Source: Brevibacillus ruminantium (lineage in GTDB: Bacteria > Bacillota > Bacilli > Brevibacillales > Brevibacillaceae). Taken from it: DNA of 64,000 nt. Below the pieces are notes generated by a model. That model did not search any database and had not been told where the DNA came from. It saw only the letters and a list, made by a program, of their open reading frames with translations. Position 1 is the first letter of the stretch, and each line of letters begins with the position of its first letter. The DNA is taken from positions 2,243,001-2,307,000 of the forward strand of contig NZ_CP098755.1 of NCBI RefSeq assembly GCF_023746555.1. The letters run 5' to 3'. Positions 8,803 through 16,096 of this stretch are shown here, piece after piece. The position numbers and the translations under genes are program-made.

Positions 8803-9645
8803 CACTGGGGCGCGAAGTTCGATTCTTTTGGCAACAAGGTCAAGTGGTTCGGCTACAAGCTTCATCTTGCCGTAGACACGGCAAGCGAGCTGCCGCTGGC
8901 GCTCTCCGTTACACCGGCTCATGTCAACGACGGCGATATGGCTCCTTCTCTTATGGAGCAAGTGGCTACCGCGGCAGAAGTGAAGTTCTTTATGCTGGAT
9001 GCCGGATATGACCAACTTAAAAACTACGAAGCAGCGCGGAACGTAAAGGCACAAGCGATTATTCCGATGAACCTTCGCAATGAGAAGGAACCACCTGCGG
9101 GCATGACTTCCAGCGGTACGCCCTGCTGCTCGATGGGGTTCGCCATGACCTATTGGGGCGCCGATGGCGATCACCTGAAATTCCGCTGTCCTCATGCCAC
9201 AGGAAGGGACGATTGTCCGCTCGGTATGGCTGCATGCTCATCTTCCAACTATGGAATGGTCGTCAAAGTCGATACCAAAAGCGATTTGCGGCGCTACTAG
9301 AGTCCACCTCGGGGAACGAAACGCTGGAAGGAACTTTACAACGAACGAACAAGAGTAGAACGTTGTAACTCCAGGATGAAAACCCATTTGACCGCAGACG
9401 CCATGCATGTCTGGGGCATTCAGAAGGTAACCACTCACCAATACCTTAACGCCATTGTATTGCTGGCTTCGGAATTAGCGATGGCCCGTCAGTCCAAGAA
9501 AGCCGTCGCTTAAATTTTTGAATCAGCAGAAATTCTGCAGGTCTGCCCATTTTAGCAATTCAAGTAGGTTAAACTAAAAATGCCGTTCTATTTGGTCATG
9601 GATTCTACCACTAATTTTCAAAAACGGAATTATGCAAAATGCTCA
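8803..9645 (+). mobile_element. Remnant of an IS4/IS1182-like transposase element
   Basis: From 8803 to 9513 one frame encodes the C-terminal part of a DDE transposase. It reads WGAKFDSFGNKVKWFGYKLH, LALSVTPAHVNDGDMAPSL, FFMLDAGYDQLKNYEAARN, then RVERCNSRMKTHL with the last acidic residue. It is interrupted by one in-frame TAG at 9298-9300. The N-terminal third is missing: the left edge lies inside the AraC gene. The 3' boundary is probably the 19-bp repeat at 9627-9645. Confidence 0.7.
9627..9645. repeat. 19-bp element, inverted partner of 1218-1236
   Basis: GAATTATGCAAAATGCTCA is an exact inverted copy of 1218-1236 and sits 114 bases after the transposase stop, where an insertion-sequence end is expected. 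Confidence 0.55.
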
Positions 9646-9794
9646 CTTCTATAAGTTCACCTGGAAAGTCAATCGCCAAGGCTATTATCGAACAGACGAA
9701 TTATCTGACTATACAGATATAGGCAACTTCCATCATTCGTGACAACTCGTCTTCGCTCGACAAAAAAATTGTCCCTTTAGTCAAGTATATGCTT

Positions 9795-9819
9795 TTATAA
9801 CACAGAAAATATGTTATAA
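9795..9819. promoter_or_regulatory. Inverted repeat in front of the first RHH gene
   Basis: TTATAACA (9795-9802) and TGTTATAA (9812-9819) form a perfect 8-bp inverted repeat, 26 bases before the start codon and overlapping a TATAAT-like box. Small ribbon-helix-helix proteins commonly bind such sites to control their own genes. Autoregulation here is inference. Confidence 0.5.
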
Positions 9820-9845
9820 TGATAGTAATAGTAAGGAGGATTTTG

Positions 9846-10058
9846 ATGTCGTCAGAAGATAAAACGCCTAGACTTACCGTTTATTTTCCGGAGTCGGTAA
9901 AATGTCAATTGCAGCAAATGGCTAAAGAAACCGGATTTTCACAAACTCAACTTGTCGTTTTGGCAACTCACGCACTTTTAGCAAATTACCGAAACAATGG
10001 GAATGCCATTTTTGCTGAACTGCTTAATGTAAAATCAAATTCAAGGAGCGAATCATAA
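9846..10058 (+). CDS. Ribbon-helix-helix-like small DNA-binding protein 1
   Basis: A 70-residue protein. ATG 9846 has AAGGAGGA 5 bases upstream. The chain starts with a beta-strand-like segment (PRLTVYFPESVKCQLQ) followed by two helices (QMAKETGFSQTQLVVLATHA), the layout of Arc/CopG-type proteins. It is the first of three small genes of similar architecture in a row (9846, 10159, 10540). This is typical of plasmid copy control, partition or toxin-antitoxin loci, but no toxin or partition ATPase is visible. Confidence 0.6.
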   Translation: MSSEDKTPRLTVYFPESVKCQLQQMAKETGFSQTQLVVLATHALLANYRNNGNAIFAELLNVKSNSRSES

Positions 10059-10109
10059 ACAACGCTAAAAAAATCCCAGTATGCTCATCATAAACGATGC
10101 AAAAGTATA

Positions 10110-10138
10110 TTGTGTAATGGTACGAAACACTATATAAT
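10110..10138 (+). promoter_or_regulatory. Sigma-A promoter for the second RHH gene
   Basis: TTGTGT (10110-10115), 17 bases, TATAAT (10133-10138), 20 bases before the GTG start codon. Confidence 0.65.
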
Positions 10139-10158
10139 ACAAAATTGGAGGTGCAGAC

Positions 10159-10533
10159 GTGAAATATTCAATTAATTTATTCGGTTATCACACAGAATGC
10201 CAATTATCGGTAGAACATGGAAAACTCATAGTGGACATCAGCGGGGAGGAACAAAAAGCGCTAGAAGCTTATCTTACACGGGTTCTACCAAGGTATGGAA
10301 AAGACCCAACGGGTTCAACACTGTCTGAAATGATTAATCAAGCGATTGAGGCAGAAAAGCAGGTAAGTGGCCACATGAGCGAGCCAAAGATTAAACTGCC
10401 TTACGAATTTATGCCAGAAATCAAAGAAAAGTTGATTGAGGCAGCCAATTTGCAAGATATGTCGGCCACGCAACTGCTTATTAAATTAATTGAGAAGAAA
10501 TATCAAAGTGTAGTAATAGACCAGGAAGGGTGA
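10159..10533 (+). CDS. Ribbon-helix-helix-like protein 2
   Basis: A 124-residue protein starting at GTG 10159 behind GGAGG (10147-10151). The N-terminal half is unfamiliar. The C-terminal half has the strand-helix-helix pattern (PKIKLPYEFMPEIKEKLIEA, NLQDMSATQLLIKLIEKKY) also seen in the next gene, so the two are paralogous in that part. It has its own promoter and is followed by gene 3 after 6 bases, giving a two-gene operon. Confidence 0.55.
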   Translation: MKYSINLFGYHTECQLSVEHGKLIVDISGEEQKALEAYLTRVLPRYGKDPTGSTLSEMINQAIEAEKQVSGHMSEPKIKLPYEFMPEIKEKLIEAANLQDMSATQLLIKLIEKKYQSVVIDQEG

Positions 10534-10539
10534 TTATTG

Positions 10540-10704
10540 ATGGCATACGGAAACAAAGTGAAGTTCCATTATGATATACCAGTCTATATAAAGCAACAAC
10601 TTGTAGAAACCGCGAAGAAGTTGAATATGACGGCAACGGAATTACTGTCGAGGACTATCGAAGAGGAATACATCCGAGTTACCAAGGATAAGAAAAATAA
10701 ATAA
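10540..10704 (+). CDS. Ribbon-helix-helix-like protein 3 (54 aa)
   Basis: A 54-residue protein that matches the C-terminal half of the preceding gene. It has a strand segment VKFHYDIPVYIKQQLVETA followed by KLNMTATELLSRTIEEEYI. The start ATG 10540 lies 6 bases after the previous stop, with GGAAGGGTG inside the previous coding end as ribosome site, so translation is probably coupled. It looks like a minimal Arc/MetJ-type DNA-binding unit. The hairpin TTCGCA/TGCGAA near 10727-10744 may be its terminator. Confidence 0.5.
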   Translation: MAYGNKVKFHYDIPVYIKQQLVETAKKLNMTATELLSRTIEEEYIRVTKDKKNK

Positions 10705-10846
10705 TCTTAGCAGGTTAAGCCTTTTTTCGCAGAAAATTGCGAAAGTAAATGAACCGTTTTCAACGATATGCTTTCGTAGCGGTACTGATCTACAGTCCGA
10801 TCAACAGGATCGGTAAAAAAGCAATGGCATACGGTATATTCATCGG

Positions 10847-11020
10847 CTACATTCTGCTCAAGCAACAATAAAATTCTCCATCGTTTTCAATAATTCTGTA
10901 ATGGAACTTGGTGTGGACATCATCTACCTGGAGGATCTCCGATATGGCCTTTCGGAGATTAGCTCCCAATTTGTCTAAAAATGGTTTCATGTTTGGTTCA
11001 ATGCATTGAAATGTTCCCAT
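10847..11020 (-). CDS. 57-residue protein behind an SOS-type promoter
   Basis: The peptide starts MGTFQCIEPNMKPFLDKLG and ends FYCCLSRM. The ribosome site GGAGAGAGGGGG is excellent, 8 bases before ATG 11020 on the minus strand. It is soluble and not recognisable to me. The upstream promoter overlaps a LexA-type box, so expression is probably DNA-damage inducible. SOS-controlled small proteins of this size in Bacillales include cell-division inhibitors and UvrX-linked or prophage peptides, but homology to any of these is not evident. Confidence 0.55.
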   Translation of the reverse strand: MGTFQCIEPNMKPFLDKLGANLRKAISEILQVDDVHTKFHYRIIENDGEFYCCLSRM

Positions 11021-11064
11021 AGTCGAATCCCCCTCTCTCCTAATTAGAAAAATCTAGCACCTAC

Positions 11065-11093
11065 ATTATACCGAACAAACGTTTGTGTGCTAA
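11065..11093 (-). promoter_or_regulatory. Promoter overlapping a LexA (SOS) box
   Basis: On the minus strand TTAGCA (11093-11088), 17 bases, TATAAT (11070-11065). Inside the spacer is CGAACAAACGTTTG (11072-11085), which differs from the Bacillus LexA/DinR consensus CGAACRNRYGTTYC only at the last base. Confidence 0.65.
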
Positions 11094-11207
11094 GAGAAAA
11101 AATCTAACCTCTACATGTAATTACGCAAGTAACTGGAAAATGTTTCAAATAAAATGTGACAATACTCAACAGTTTTTCAAAGAGTCATACCTTTTGTGTT
11201 ACATAAC

Positions 11208-11222
11208 AATACGAGACGTTAC
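11208..11222 (-). promoter_or_regulatory. Degenerate GTTACG-N3-CGTAAC element
   Basis: AATACG-AGA-CGTTAC on the plus strand matches 9 of 12 arm positions of the element found at six other places up to 18.5 kb. On the minus strand a TAGCGT box overlaps it and TGTAAC follows 17 bases later, as in the better copies. Confidence 0.35.
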
Positions 11223-11260
11223 GCTATACCGTGTAGAAAATCTTGGCGGAAAGCGCTAAA

Positions 11261-11488
11261 TCATGACGTATTCTTTTTACCTTGGGATTTGCCCCCGGCG
11301 TCTCTCTCTTTTGTGGCCAGTTGATGGATTGCTGCGATTAACTCCTCCATCTTCTGGGCTAGCGTATCTAAACGCTTGTTGAATCCGTTTAACAGGCGAT
11401 TAAGGAGGATTGCCGCGACGACAATTGGAAATCCAACATTTGCAATGAGTTGGGCGTACAAAGCCAACTCGGAGTCTCCGTTTATCAT
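11261..11488 (-). CDS. YvrJ-like small membrane protein
   Basis: A 75-residue protein with one membrane segment near the N-terminus (LYAQLIANVGFPIVVAAILL) followed by an amphipathic coil (RLLNGFNKRLDTLAQKMEEL). The phrase NVGFPIVV is typical of the YvrJ family and of BhlA/UviB-like holins. ATG 11488 is chosen because AAAGGGGAA lies 8 bases upstream, which removes 18 extra residues from the longest frame. In Bacillus subtilis yvrJ belongs to the SigO-RsoA regulon. Here it neighbours wall-hydrolase genes, so a holin-like or secretion-supporting role is plausible but unproven. Confidence 0.6.
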   Translation of the reverse strand: MINGDSELALYAQLIANVGFPIVVAAILLNRLLNGFNKRLDTLAQKMEELIAAIHQLATKERDAGGKSQGKKNTS

Positions 11489-11542
11489 ACAATTTATTCC
11501 CCTTTCATGAACTTGACTTAATATTTGCGATGCGTAAAACAA

Positions 11543-11586
11543 ACGACATAATTTTGCGACGGCAGATTACGCAAATATTATGTCGT
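11543..11586. repeat. Long inverted repeat upstream of the YvrJ-like gene
   Basis: ACGACATAATTTTGCG (11543-11558) and CGCAAATATTATGTCGT (11570-11586) are nearly perfect inverted copies with an 11-base loop, between two minus-strand genes. It could be a terminator for the gene ending at 11608 or an operator. Confidence 0.5.
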
Positions 11587-11607
11587 TCAAATTTGTCGTA
11601 TTAGGGC

Positions 11608-11844
11608 TTAATGATCGCTGCAACGTGTTATGGAAATTGGGTTGTGGCCACTTAGCGGATTGACATCATATAAACGAACATACAGCTTTCGCAATTCCAT
11701 TAGTTGATGAGATAATTCTAATCCAAATTGATAAAAGACCTCTTGGTCCTTGGCCGGAGCATCTTCACATAAGCAATTAGCATAGGAAACAACGGCGGCA
11801 CGGACACTTTGGATATTTTTTAATAACTTTTCACGACAAACCAT
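11608..11844 (-). CDS. 78-residue hypothetical protein under the GTTACG-type promoter
   Basis: The protein starts MVCREKLLKNIQSVRAAVV and has a mostly helical middle (FGLELSHQLMELRKLYVRLY). ATG 11844 is preceded by AAAGGAGGG, so the longer upstream frame is rejected. There is no signal peptide. I do not recognise the family. Its promoter at 11908-11936 carries the same operator as the lysozyme-like and DUF1906 genes, so it is likely co-expressed with those wall-active proteins. Confidence 0.6.
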   Translation of the reverse strand: MVCREKLLKNIQSVRAAVVSYANCLCEDAPAKDQEVFYQFGLELSHQLMELRKLYVRLYDVNPLSGHNPISITRCSDH

Positions 11845-11907
11845 TACCAACCCTCCTTTCGTAGATAAACCATCCATATCCATTTTTTTGAAGCTTAATT
11901 TAAAACT

Positions 11908-11936
11908 ATAATAACATGTTTCGTTACGTAACGCAA
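11908..11936 (-). promoter_or_regulatory. Promoter with GTTACG-N3-CGTAAC operator (copy A)
   Basis: On the minus strand TTGCGT (11936-11931), 17 bases, TATTAT (11913-11908). GTTTCG-TTA-CGTAAC (11918-11932, plus strand) matches 11 of 12 operator arm positions and fills the spacer. Confidence 0.6.
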
Positions 11937-11979
11937 TATAATTTTTGAACAGTAATTGAAGGGGGAAATTTCTTGATTT

Positions 11980-12362
11980 TTGATCCCTTACGATTATTTG
12001 CAAGATAAGGCCATCGATGAACAGTTGAGTAAAGGTACTTACAAAGTAGGGGAAGAACGCAAAATAACGACCTCGAATGGCATCGTTTTTATACAGAAAC
12101 AAAGAGACCCCGGGAAGGCAAAAACGTCTGTTGTCGAAGCTAAATCCCCAGTGGGGAACTTATCTGGTAACCTTGATGAACGGCCAGGATTCGGATATTC
12201 GGATCATTCAAAAGATCGTTTTTACCAAGTCGGAAGGTTGATAAGAAGGAACCTTAAAAGCACAAAAATGTCAAGAAAGTCTCTGCAATTATGTTCTGAT
12301 CATAAAAATTAAAATTGGAGTGCAAAGTGTAATGAAAATACGAACGATATTAACAGGGATCG
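11980..12362 (+). pseudogene. Degenerate copy of the 16.4-kb lipoprotein (C-terminal part)
   Basis: The frame from 11980 reads IPYDYLQDKAIDEQLSKG and ITTSNGIVFIQKQRDPGKAK. This parallels IPYEYFSDRSIDDQLSN and ITTANGISFTKNPTDPKTG in the intact lipoprotein at 16417-17088. The N-terminal half with signal peptide is absent and the end is frameshifted. The last 218 bases belong to the duplicated segment shared with 16233-16449. Confidence 0.65.
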
Positions 12363-12364
12363 CA
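12147..12364 (+). repeat. 218-bp direct repeat, copy 1 (copy 2 at 16233-16449)
   Basis: Both copies begin CCCAGTGGGGAACTTATC and end in ACGATATTAACAGGGAT plus a few bases. They differ at only a handful of positions and one small indel. The segment covers the end of one lipoprotein gene, the spacer and the first codons of the next. Confidence 0.85.
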
Positions 12365-12490
12365 CAGTACATTTCAATTTCACGACCGGCTTCGCGCACC
12401 ATTAGCCACACAAACGGATTAAACCAATGGATCGCCTAAACGTCAGAGTAGCAGCTTATACCCGATATCAAATCGCTAATAATGAACCAG
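12363..12490 (+). repeat. 128-bp duplicate of part of the M56 protease gene
   Basis: The stretch starting CACAGTACATTTCAATTT and ending ATGAACCAG matches 20511-20640 inside the M56 gene with a few differences. It joins the 218-bp repeat without a gap, so distant pieces have been spliced together here. Confidence 0.85.
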
Positions 12491-12491
12491 T

Positions 12492-12626
12492 ATGGGGATT
12501 TCCAACCTCATTCCGAATGAATACCTGCCTGACTCAAGTATCGATCAACAGCTTACCAAGGAGCAAGGGGGCACCCATCTGGATAAAATCGTTAAGATCA
12601 TGACAGCAAGCGGTGGCTTGCAATGG
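12492..12626 (+). pseudogene. Second lipoprotein fragment
   Basis: ISNLIPNEYLPDSSIDQQLT and KIMTASGG resemble ISNLIPYEYFSDRSIDDQLS and VTITTANG in the 16417-17088 lipoprotein. Only about 40 residues remain before an IS1182-like remnant begins. Confidence 0.6.
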
Positions 12627-12629
12627 CGA

Positions 12630-13504
12630 CCGCAACAGCTATTCAAAACCAACCCGGACGCCACGTTTATGCGCATGAAGGAAGATCACATGTAAAATGG
12701 GCAATAGAAGCATTACAATGTGCAAATGGCGACAGAAAACCAGTTCGTTTTATTTTACAGCATTCGCCAGTGTCCCACCGATACGGGTTGCTTCATCCCG
12801 CATATGGAGCGATTGGTCGCGTCTTCGTTACCGATGCCCAAAACGGTGATTGCGGATGCGGGCTATGATAGCGAAGAGAACTATTTGTATGCCATGGGCG
12901 AAGAAAAAGAGCTCTCTTTTAATTCTCTCATTCCTTATGAAAGAGAAAACACGTCGTACAAGAAGGACATCCGACATGCCTCAAACTGGACGTATGAAGA
13001 GCAAGATGACCGGTTTATTTGCCCGAAGGGCCAATACGCTCGCTTTAAGTAATACCAAACGAAGAAAAACGCATCGGGTTTGGAGCAAAGCTTCAAAATT
13101 TATGAGTATGAAGATTGCAGGGATTATCCACTTAAGGCAAGCTACATCCAGGCCAAGGGGAACCGCCAGGTACATTGGAATAGAATCTGGGAAGAGTTAA
13201 AAGCTAAGGTCAAAAGAGCCCTTGAGGATAACGAGAAATCCGCGATCTATGCCCAGTGTAAAGTCAAGGTAGAAAGCGTGTTTGGTTACATCAAGGGCAG
13301 TCACTCGTTTCGTCGGTTCTCGTTGCGAGGGTTGGAGAAGGTTCACACCGAGTTTGGGATTGTGGCCATGGCCCATAATCTACTGAAAGTGGCGGGCACC
13401 CGCCTCGCTACTTTCTTGCACAAGCAGATACATAAAAAGTTGGACGGAAAGCGTTACGCTTCTCCGCCCAATTTTTTATTTTTGGGGACTTATTGGACAG
13501 CCCC
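12630..13504 (+). mobile_element. IS1182-family transposase remnant
   Basis: Reading one frame gives DATFMRMKEDHMKNGQ, YNVQMATENQFVLFYSI, TVIADAGYDSEENYLYA, YERENTSYKKDIRHASNW, KVESVFGYIKGSHSFRRF and EFGIVAMAHNLLKVAG, the C-terminal two thirds of an IS1182-type DDE transposase. The frame is broken near 12692 and by a TAA at 13050-13052. The right end is marked by ACTTATTGGACAGCCCC (about 13488-13504), the usual terminal sequence of this family. The left end is lost. Confidence 0.75.
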
Positions 13505-13505
13505 C

Positions 13506-14141
13506 TTATTTTCCGAAACAAACCTTATTATAGGTAGGCAGTGTATTTGTGGGTACTTCTTCCAGTTCGCCTTTATAACGTGAGTCGTTTTGAAACCAAT
13601 CGGAATAAGCAGAAGCCAGCTTATAGACTGCTTCACCATAGCAGCTAGGTTTGCTAGCGTAACTAAATCCCCCGCACTTGCTACCATAAGGGTTAATACC
13701 ACCACCGCCACAGATTGCACCATTCCATGAGGTAGCAGCGGATTTCAAACTATCCGTTTTATCCAAGGCTGAACTCAGATGATAACCCAGGATGTCAAAG
13801 CTCAATCTAACGGCCCCAGAAGACGTAGTAATAAGTTTTCCTTCGCCAATAAGGTCGTCCATGGTATACTTGGTACCTTTAAGGCAGTTATAGGCATTCA
13901 AATGAGCCTTATCGATTTGAACAATACCATAAGTTGTTCCGCTTGGATCGATCGCGGAGTAGTCTCCATTTGTTTCGATAGAAGCAATAGCTAAAAAATC
14001 AACCGGGTTTAGTCCATGATTTTTTCCTGCCGTATTAGCTTGAGATAACCATTTTTGAATAGGCTTAGCAGTAACATTGTAAACATCCCGAGAGCCATAT
14101 GAACAATCACAAGGGGGGCATTTCTGAAGAGATGCTGCCAT
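13506..14141 (-). CDS. Lysozyme-like (SLT-fold) wall hydrolase without signal peptide
   Basis: A 211-residue protein. After a Cys-rich N-terminus (MAASLQKCPPCDCSYG) comes a lysozyme-like core: PVDFLAIASIETNGDYSAID, whose Glu is the likely acid catalyst, then GTTYGIVQIDKAHLNAY. A C-terminal half follows with SAATSWNGAICGGGG and PSCYGEAVYKLASAYSDWF. GAGGAGTG precedes ATG 14141. There is no secretion signal, so export would need lysis, a holin or another route. A decayed paralogue lies at 21852-22304. Operator copy B abuts its ribosome site and copy C lies further upstream. Murein cleavage is inferred from the fold; the substrate is unknown. Confidence 0.6.
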   Translation of the reverse strand: MAASLQKCPPCDCSYGSRDVYNVTAKPIQKWLSQANTAGKNHGLNPVDFLAIASIETNGDYSAIDPSGTTYGIVQIDKAHLNAYNCLKGTKYTMDDLIGEGKLITTSSGAVRLSFDILGYHLSSALDKTDSLKSAATSWNGAICGGGGINPYGSKCGGFSYASKPSCYGEAVYKLASAYSDWFQNDSRYKGELEEVPTNTLPTYNKVCFGK

Positions 14142-14165
14142 AATTGATTCACTCCTCTTTATTAC

Positions 14166-14180
14166 GTTACGTACCGTAAC
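14166..14180 (-). promoter_or_regulatory. GTTACG-N3-CGTAAC operator (copy B, perfect arms)
   Basis: GTTACG-TAC-CGTAAC, all 12 arm positions matching, 25 bases upstream of the lysozyme-like start codon. TTGACA on the minus strand lies just outside (14197-14192), but no clear -10 follows. Confidence 0.6.
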
Positions 14181-14195
14181 GCGTTATATTGTGTC

Positions 14196-14255
14196 AAAAA
14201 AAGAACGGGATTCAGATTGATGAGGTATCCCGACCCCCTTGTTTCAATCTGATTC
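14196..14255 (-). terminator. Hairpin between two promoters of the lysozyme-like gene
   Basis: GATTCAGATTGA (14209-14220) pairs with TCAATCTGATTC (14244-14255) with one mismatch. On the minus strand the stem is followed by CCCGTTC and seven T (14202-14196), so it should end transcripts started at the copy C promoter. On the plus strand TTTTTT also follows. Confidence 0.6.
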
Positions 14256-14272
14256 TTTTTTGATCTACGCCA

Positions 14273-14301
14273 ATTATAACATGTAACGTATCGTCACGCA
14301 A
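14273..14301 (-). promoter_or_regulatory. Promoter with GTTACG-type operator (copy C)
   Basis: On the minus strand TTGCGT (14301-14296), 17 bases, TATAAT (14278-14273). The spacer holds GTAACG-TAT-CGTCAC (14283-14297, plus strand), 10 of 12 arm matches. Confidence 0.6.
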
Positions 14302-14598
14302 TATATATTTGTTTTTATAATTTCTGTGTTTACCTTCCACCATATTCCCGTCAAACCGCCGCCAACCGAAAACATTATTCCTTCAGCATGATCACAGGTT
14401 AGCCATCTACCCTGTACTGTTCCCCAATATCTGCAGAATCGTAACCCATACAACCAGAGCTTGTGGTGATCCCCTCCGATTAACGTCTTTATGCGAATTT
14501 TTTAGCCGACAGAGTAGTTAAGATCGTTCGGTTTTCTAGCAAGATCCTTGCGCCTCGAATCGGCTGTAGGAGATCCTTTCGTTTTTTAATTCCGAACA
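14302..14598. other. Gene-free stretch
   Basis: About 300 bases upstream of promoter C and before the M23 remnant. No open frame with a ribosome site, no RNA gene and no repeat was seen; short frames on both strands are interrupted. Confidence 0.4.
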
Positions 14599-14699
14599 TT
14601 ACAGGCCAATAAAAAGTGCCGGATCGACGCGCCGCCCATTTACGAGTGTATTTCTAAGTGCAAATGTAACCCAGTGCTATTACCTGTAGAGCTGCCCCC
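14599..14699 (-). pseudogene. C-terminal fragment of an M23 peptidase
   Basis: On the minus strand GSSTGNSTGLHLHLEIHS is the end of a LytM/M23 metallopeptidase domain, including the HLHLE zinc-ligand block. After a one-base shift it ends NGRRVDPALFIGL followed by TAA at 14601-14599. The same C-terminal ending occurs in the fragment at 24.3 kb, so both come from related genes. Confidence 0.6.
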
Positions 14700-14920
14700 T
14701 ATTCTCACGTGTCAATTTGATGATGATAATAATCAGGAGTAACTCCAACTACAATTTTCGATTTGCTTGTCATTACTGCTTATAAAAGGTATTGTTTTAA
14801 CGGATGGAGGGCAAGCTGATCAAAGGTTGGATGCTACTTTGCAGGTGTTATTTATGCTAGTTCAGTTCTCTAAACACTTTATAAACTCTTACGTTTAAGT
14901 ATTGATTGCCTAATGAATTT

Positions 14921-14938
14921 ATTATACACTTGTATAAT
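14921..14938. promoter_or_regulatory. BlaI-type operator overlapping a -10 box
   Basis: ATTATACA-CT-TGTATAAT, a perfect 8-bp inverted repeat with 2-base centre. Its right arm contains TATAAT (14933-14938), the likely -10 of the lipoprotein gene starting at 14960. The same palindrome lies in front of the BlaI repressor gene. Confidence 0.7.
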
Positions 14939-14959
14939 ATAAATTAGGAGGCTGGAAAA

Positions 14960-15703
14960 ATGAATAGAACGATAACCCTAATGTCCGCTGTAATTGTTCT
15001 AGCCAGCGGATTAACTGCTTGTTCAAATGAAACTACCCAAAAACCAACTCAACAAAATCAATCTTTTGCAGGGGATGATTCTTCTCATAATTCAGCAACG
15101 GATACATCCTTATTTTCTTATTCAAATGTAATAGATGACATAAAGCAAAAAACCAAAGTTCCAGTCATCGCACCCGACTTATCAGAACCATTAGAGAATT
15201 TATATTATGGGATACAGTACAAAGCATCCGAGGATGAATATGCCCTTAAAGTATATGCAACAGAAAAAAAGCTGGAAGTAAATAGCCCCGAGTTAAACAA
15301 ACCGGGAAGTAGGGAAATGGGAGGAATAAGTGGGTCAAAAACTAACCGATCTCTGAATTCCTTTCAGGAGATGGAAATACCTAAAAACCCCAAATCAATT
15401 ACAATTGATTCAAATGTCTCTGCTTGGGTAGACTCTGATTATGATATTTTCGGATATATGGAATTTAACAATTGGAAAGTCAAAGTCACCCTAAATGGTG
15501 AATCAGCAACTAAGAAATTAACAGAAGTATACAATGTGTTGAAAAATAGTCCGTTAAAGGATTTTTCAAGTGGTCAAATTTTGTTATCAAGTAGAGATAC
15601 ATTTATGAGATGGCAAAGCGAAGATAAAAAGTATGAATATGATTTTGAGTGGAGAAGCAATTCGTTTTCTCATGCTTTTGAAATCATACAACCTGAAAAG
15701 TAA
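14960..15703 (+). CDS. Lipoprotein controlled by the BlaI-type operator
   Basis: A 247-residue exported lipoprotein. The signal peptide MNRTITLMSAVIVLASG ends in lipobox LTAC at residues 18-21, then a Ser/Thr/Gln-rich linker. The rest is a soluble domain with no known signature to me (YYGIQYKASEDEYALKVYA, FGYMEFNNWKVKVTLNG). AGGAGG precedes ATG 14960 by 6 bases. It is monocistronic: operator-promoter upstream, terminator overlapping the stop. Its control by BlaI/M56 suggests a cell-envelope stress or antibiotic-response function. Confidence 0.75.
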   Translation: MNRTITLMSAVIVLASGLTACSNETTQKPTQQNQSFAGDDSSHNSATDTSLFSYSNVIDDIKQKTKVPVIAPDLSEPLENLYYGIQYKASEDEYALKVYATEKKLEVNSPELNKPGSREMGGISGSKTNRSLNSFQEMEIPKNPKSITIDSNVSAWVDSDYDIFGYMEFNNWKVKVTLNGESATKKLTEVYNVLKNSPLKDFSSGQILLSSRDTFMRWQSEDKKYEYDFEWRSNSFSHAFEIIQPEK

Positions 15704-15732
15704 AAGGGGCTGTCCAGTCGTTCAGCCCCTTT
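15703..15732 (+). terminator. Terminator of the lipoprotein gene
   Basis: AAAGGGGCTG / CAGCCCCTTT, 10-bp stem with a 10-base loop followed by CCTTTT. It also serves the convergent fragment at 15737. Confidence 0.8.
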
Positions 15733-15736
15733 CCTT

Positions 15737-15874
15737 TTACGTAAACCGCCAAACACCATTTGTCAGTGTTCCGCTTGCACCGACTGCATTTAACACAGAA
15801 GGAGCGACATCTAGGATTGCGCCGTTGACGGTGTAATCCGGAGCACCCGCGTCACCGCACAAAGGGCATCGTTT
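15737..15874 (-). pseudogene. C-terminal fragment of an expansin/RlpA-like protein
   Basis: The last 45 codons read CPLCGDAGAPDYTVNGAILD and VAPSVLNAVGASGTLTNG, ending VWRFT. They parallel SRAIIDLSPQMMSSLGG and TAAWRFT at the end of the intact protein at 17152-17862. Everything upstream is missing, and a BlaI-type operator lies at 15923-15940. Confidence 0.65.
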
Positions 15875-15922
15875 TTCTCCTTCATGTTGTTGTGCATGAA
15901 GAATAAAATTTCTCGATTTTAA

Positions 15923-15940
15923 ATTATACAAATGTATAAT
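15923..15940. promoter_or_regulatory. BlaI-type operator
   Basis: ATTATACA-AA-TGTATAAT, perfect 8-bp arms, identical in arms to 14921-14938 and 21702-21719. It lies between the RlpA-like fragment and a short lipoprotein gene, so it may control either direction. Confidence 0.65.
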
Positions 15941-16096
15941 TAAATTCAATAGGAACATTGCTGTACTTAGATTTGTCTAATTATGGTAATAATCAATAAA
16001 AGGGGAGGGGGAGGCTTTCCCTGAATCGTGCAAGGGCAATTGTTGTTTGCAGGATTCATTATAGACTTACAGGAGTGTACCATAAATGAATCGAAG

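Noticed and set aside
10749..10871. A 40-codon plus-strand frame (MNRFQRYAFVAVLIYSPINR onward)
   Set aside because: It has no ribosome site and its end overlaps the better-supported minus-strand gene at 10847-11020.
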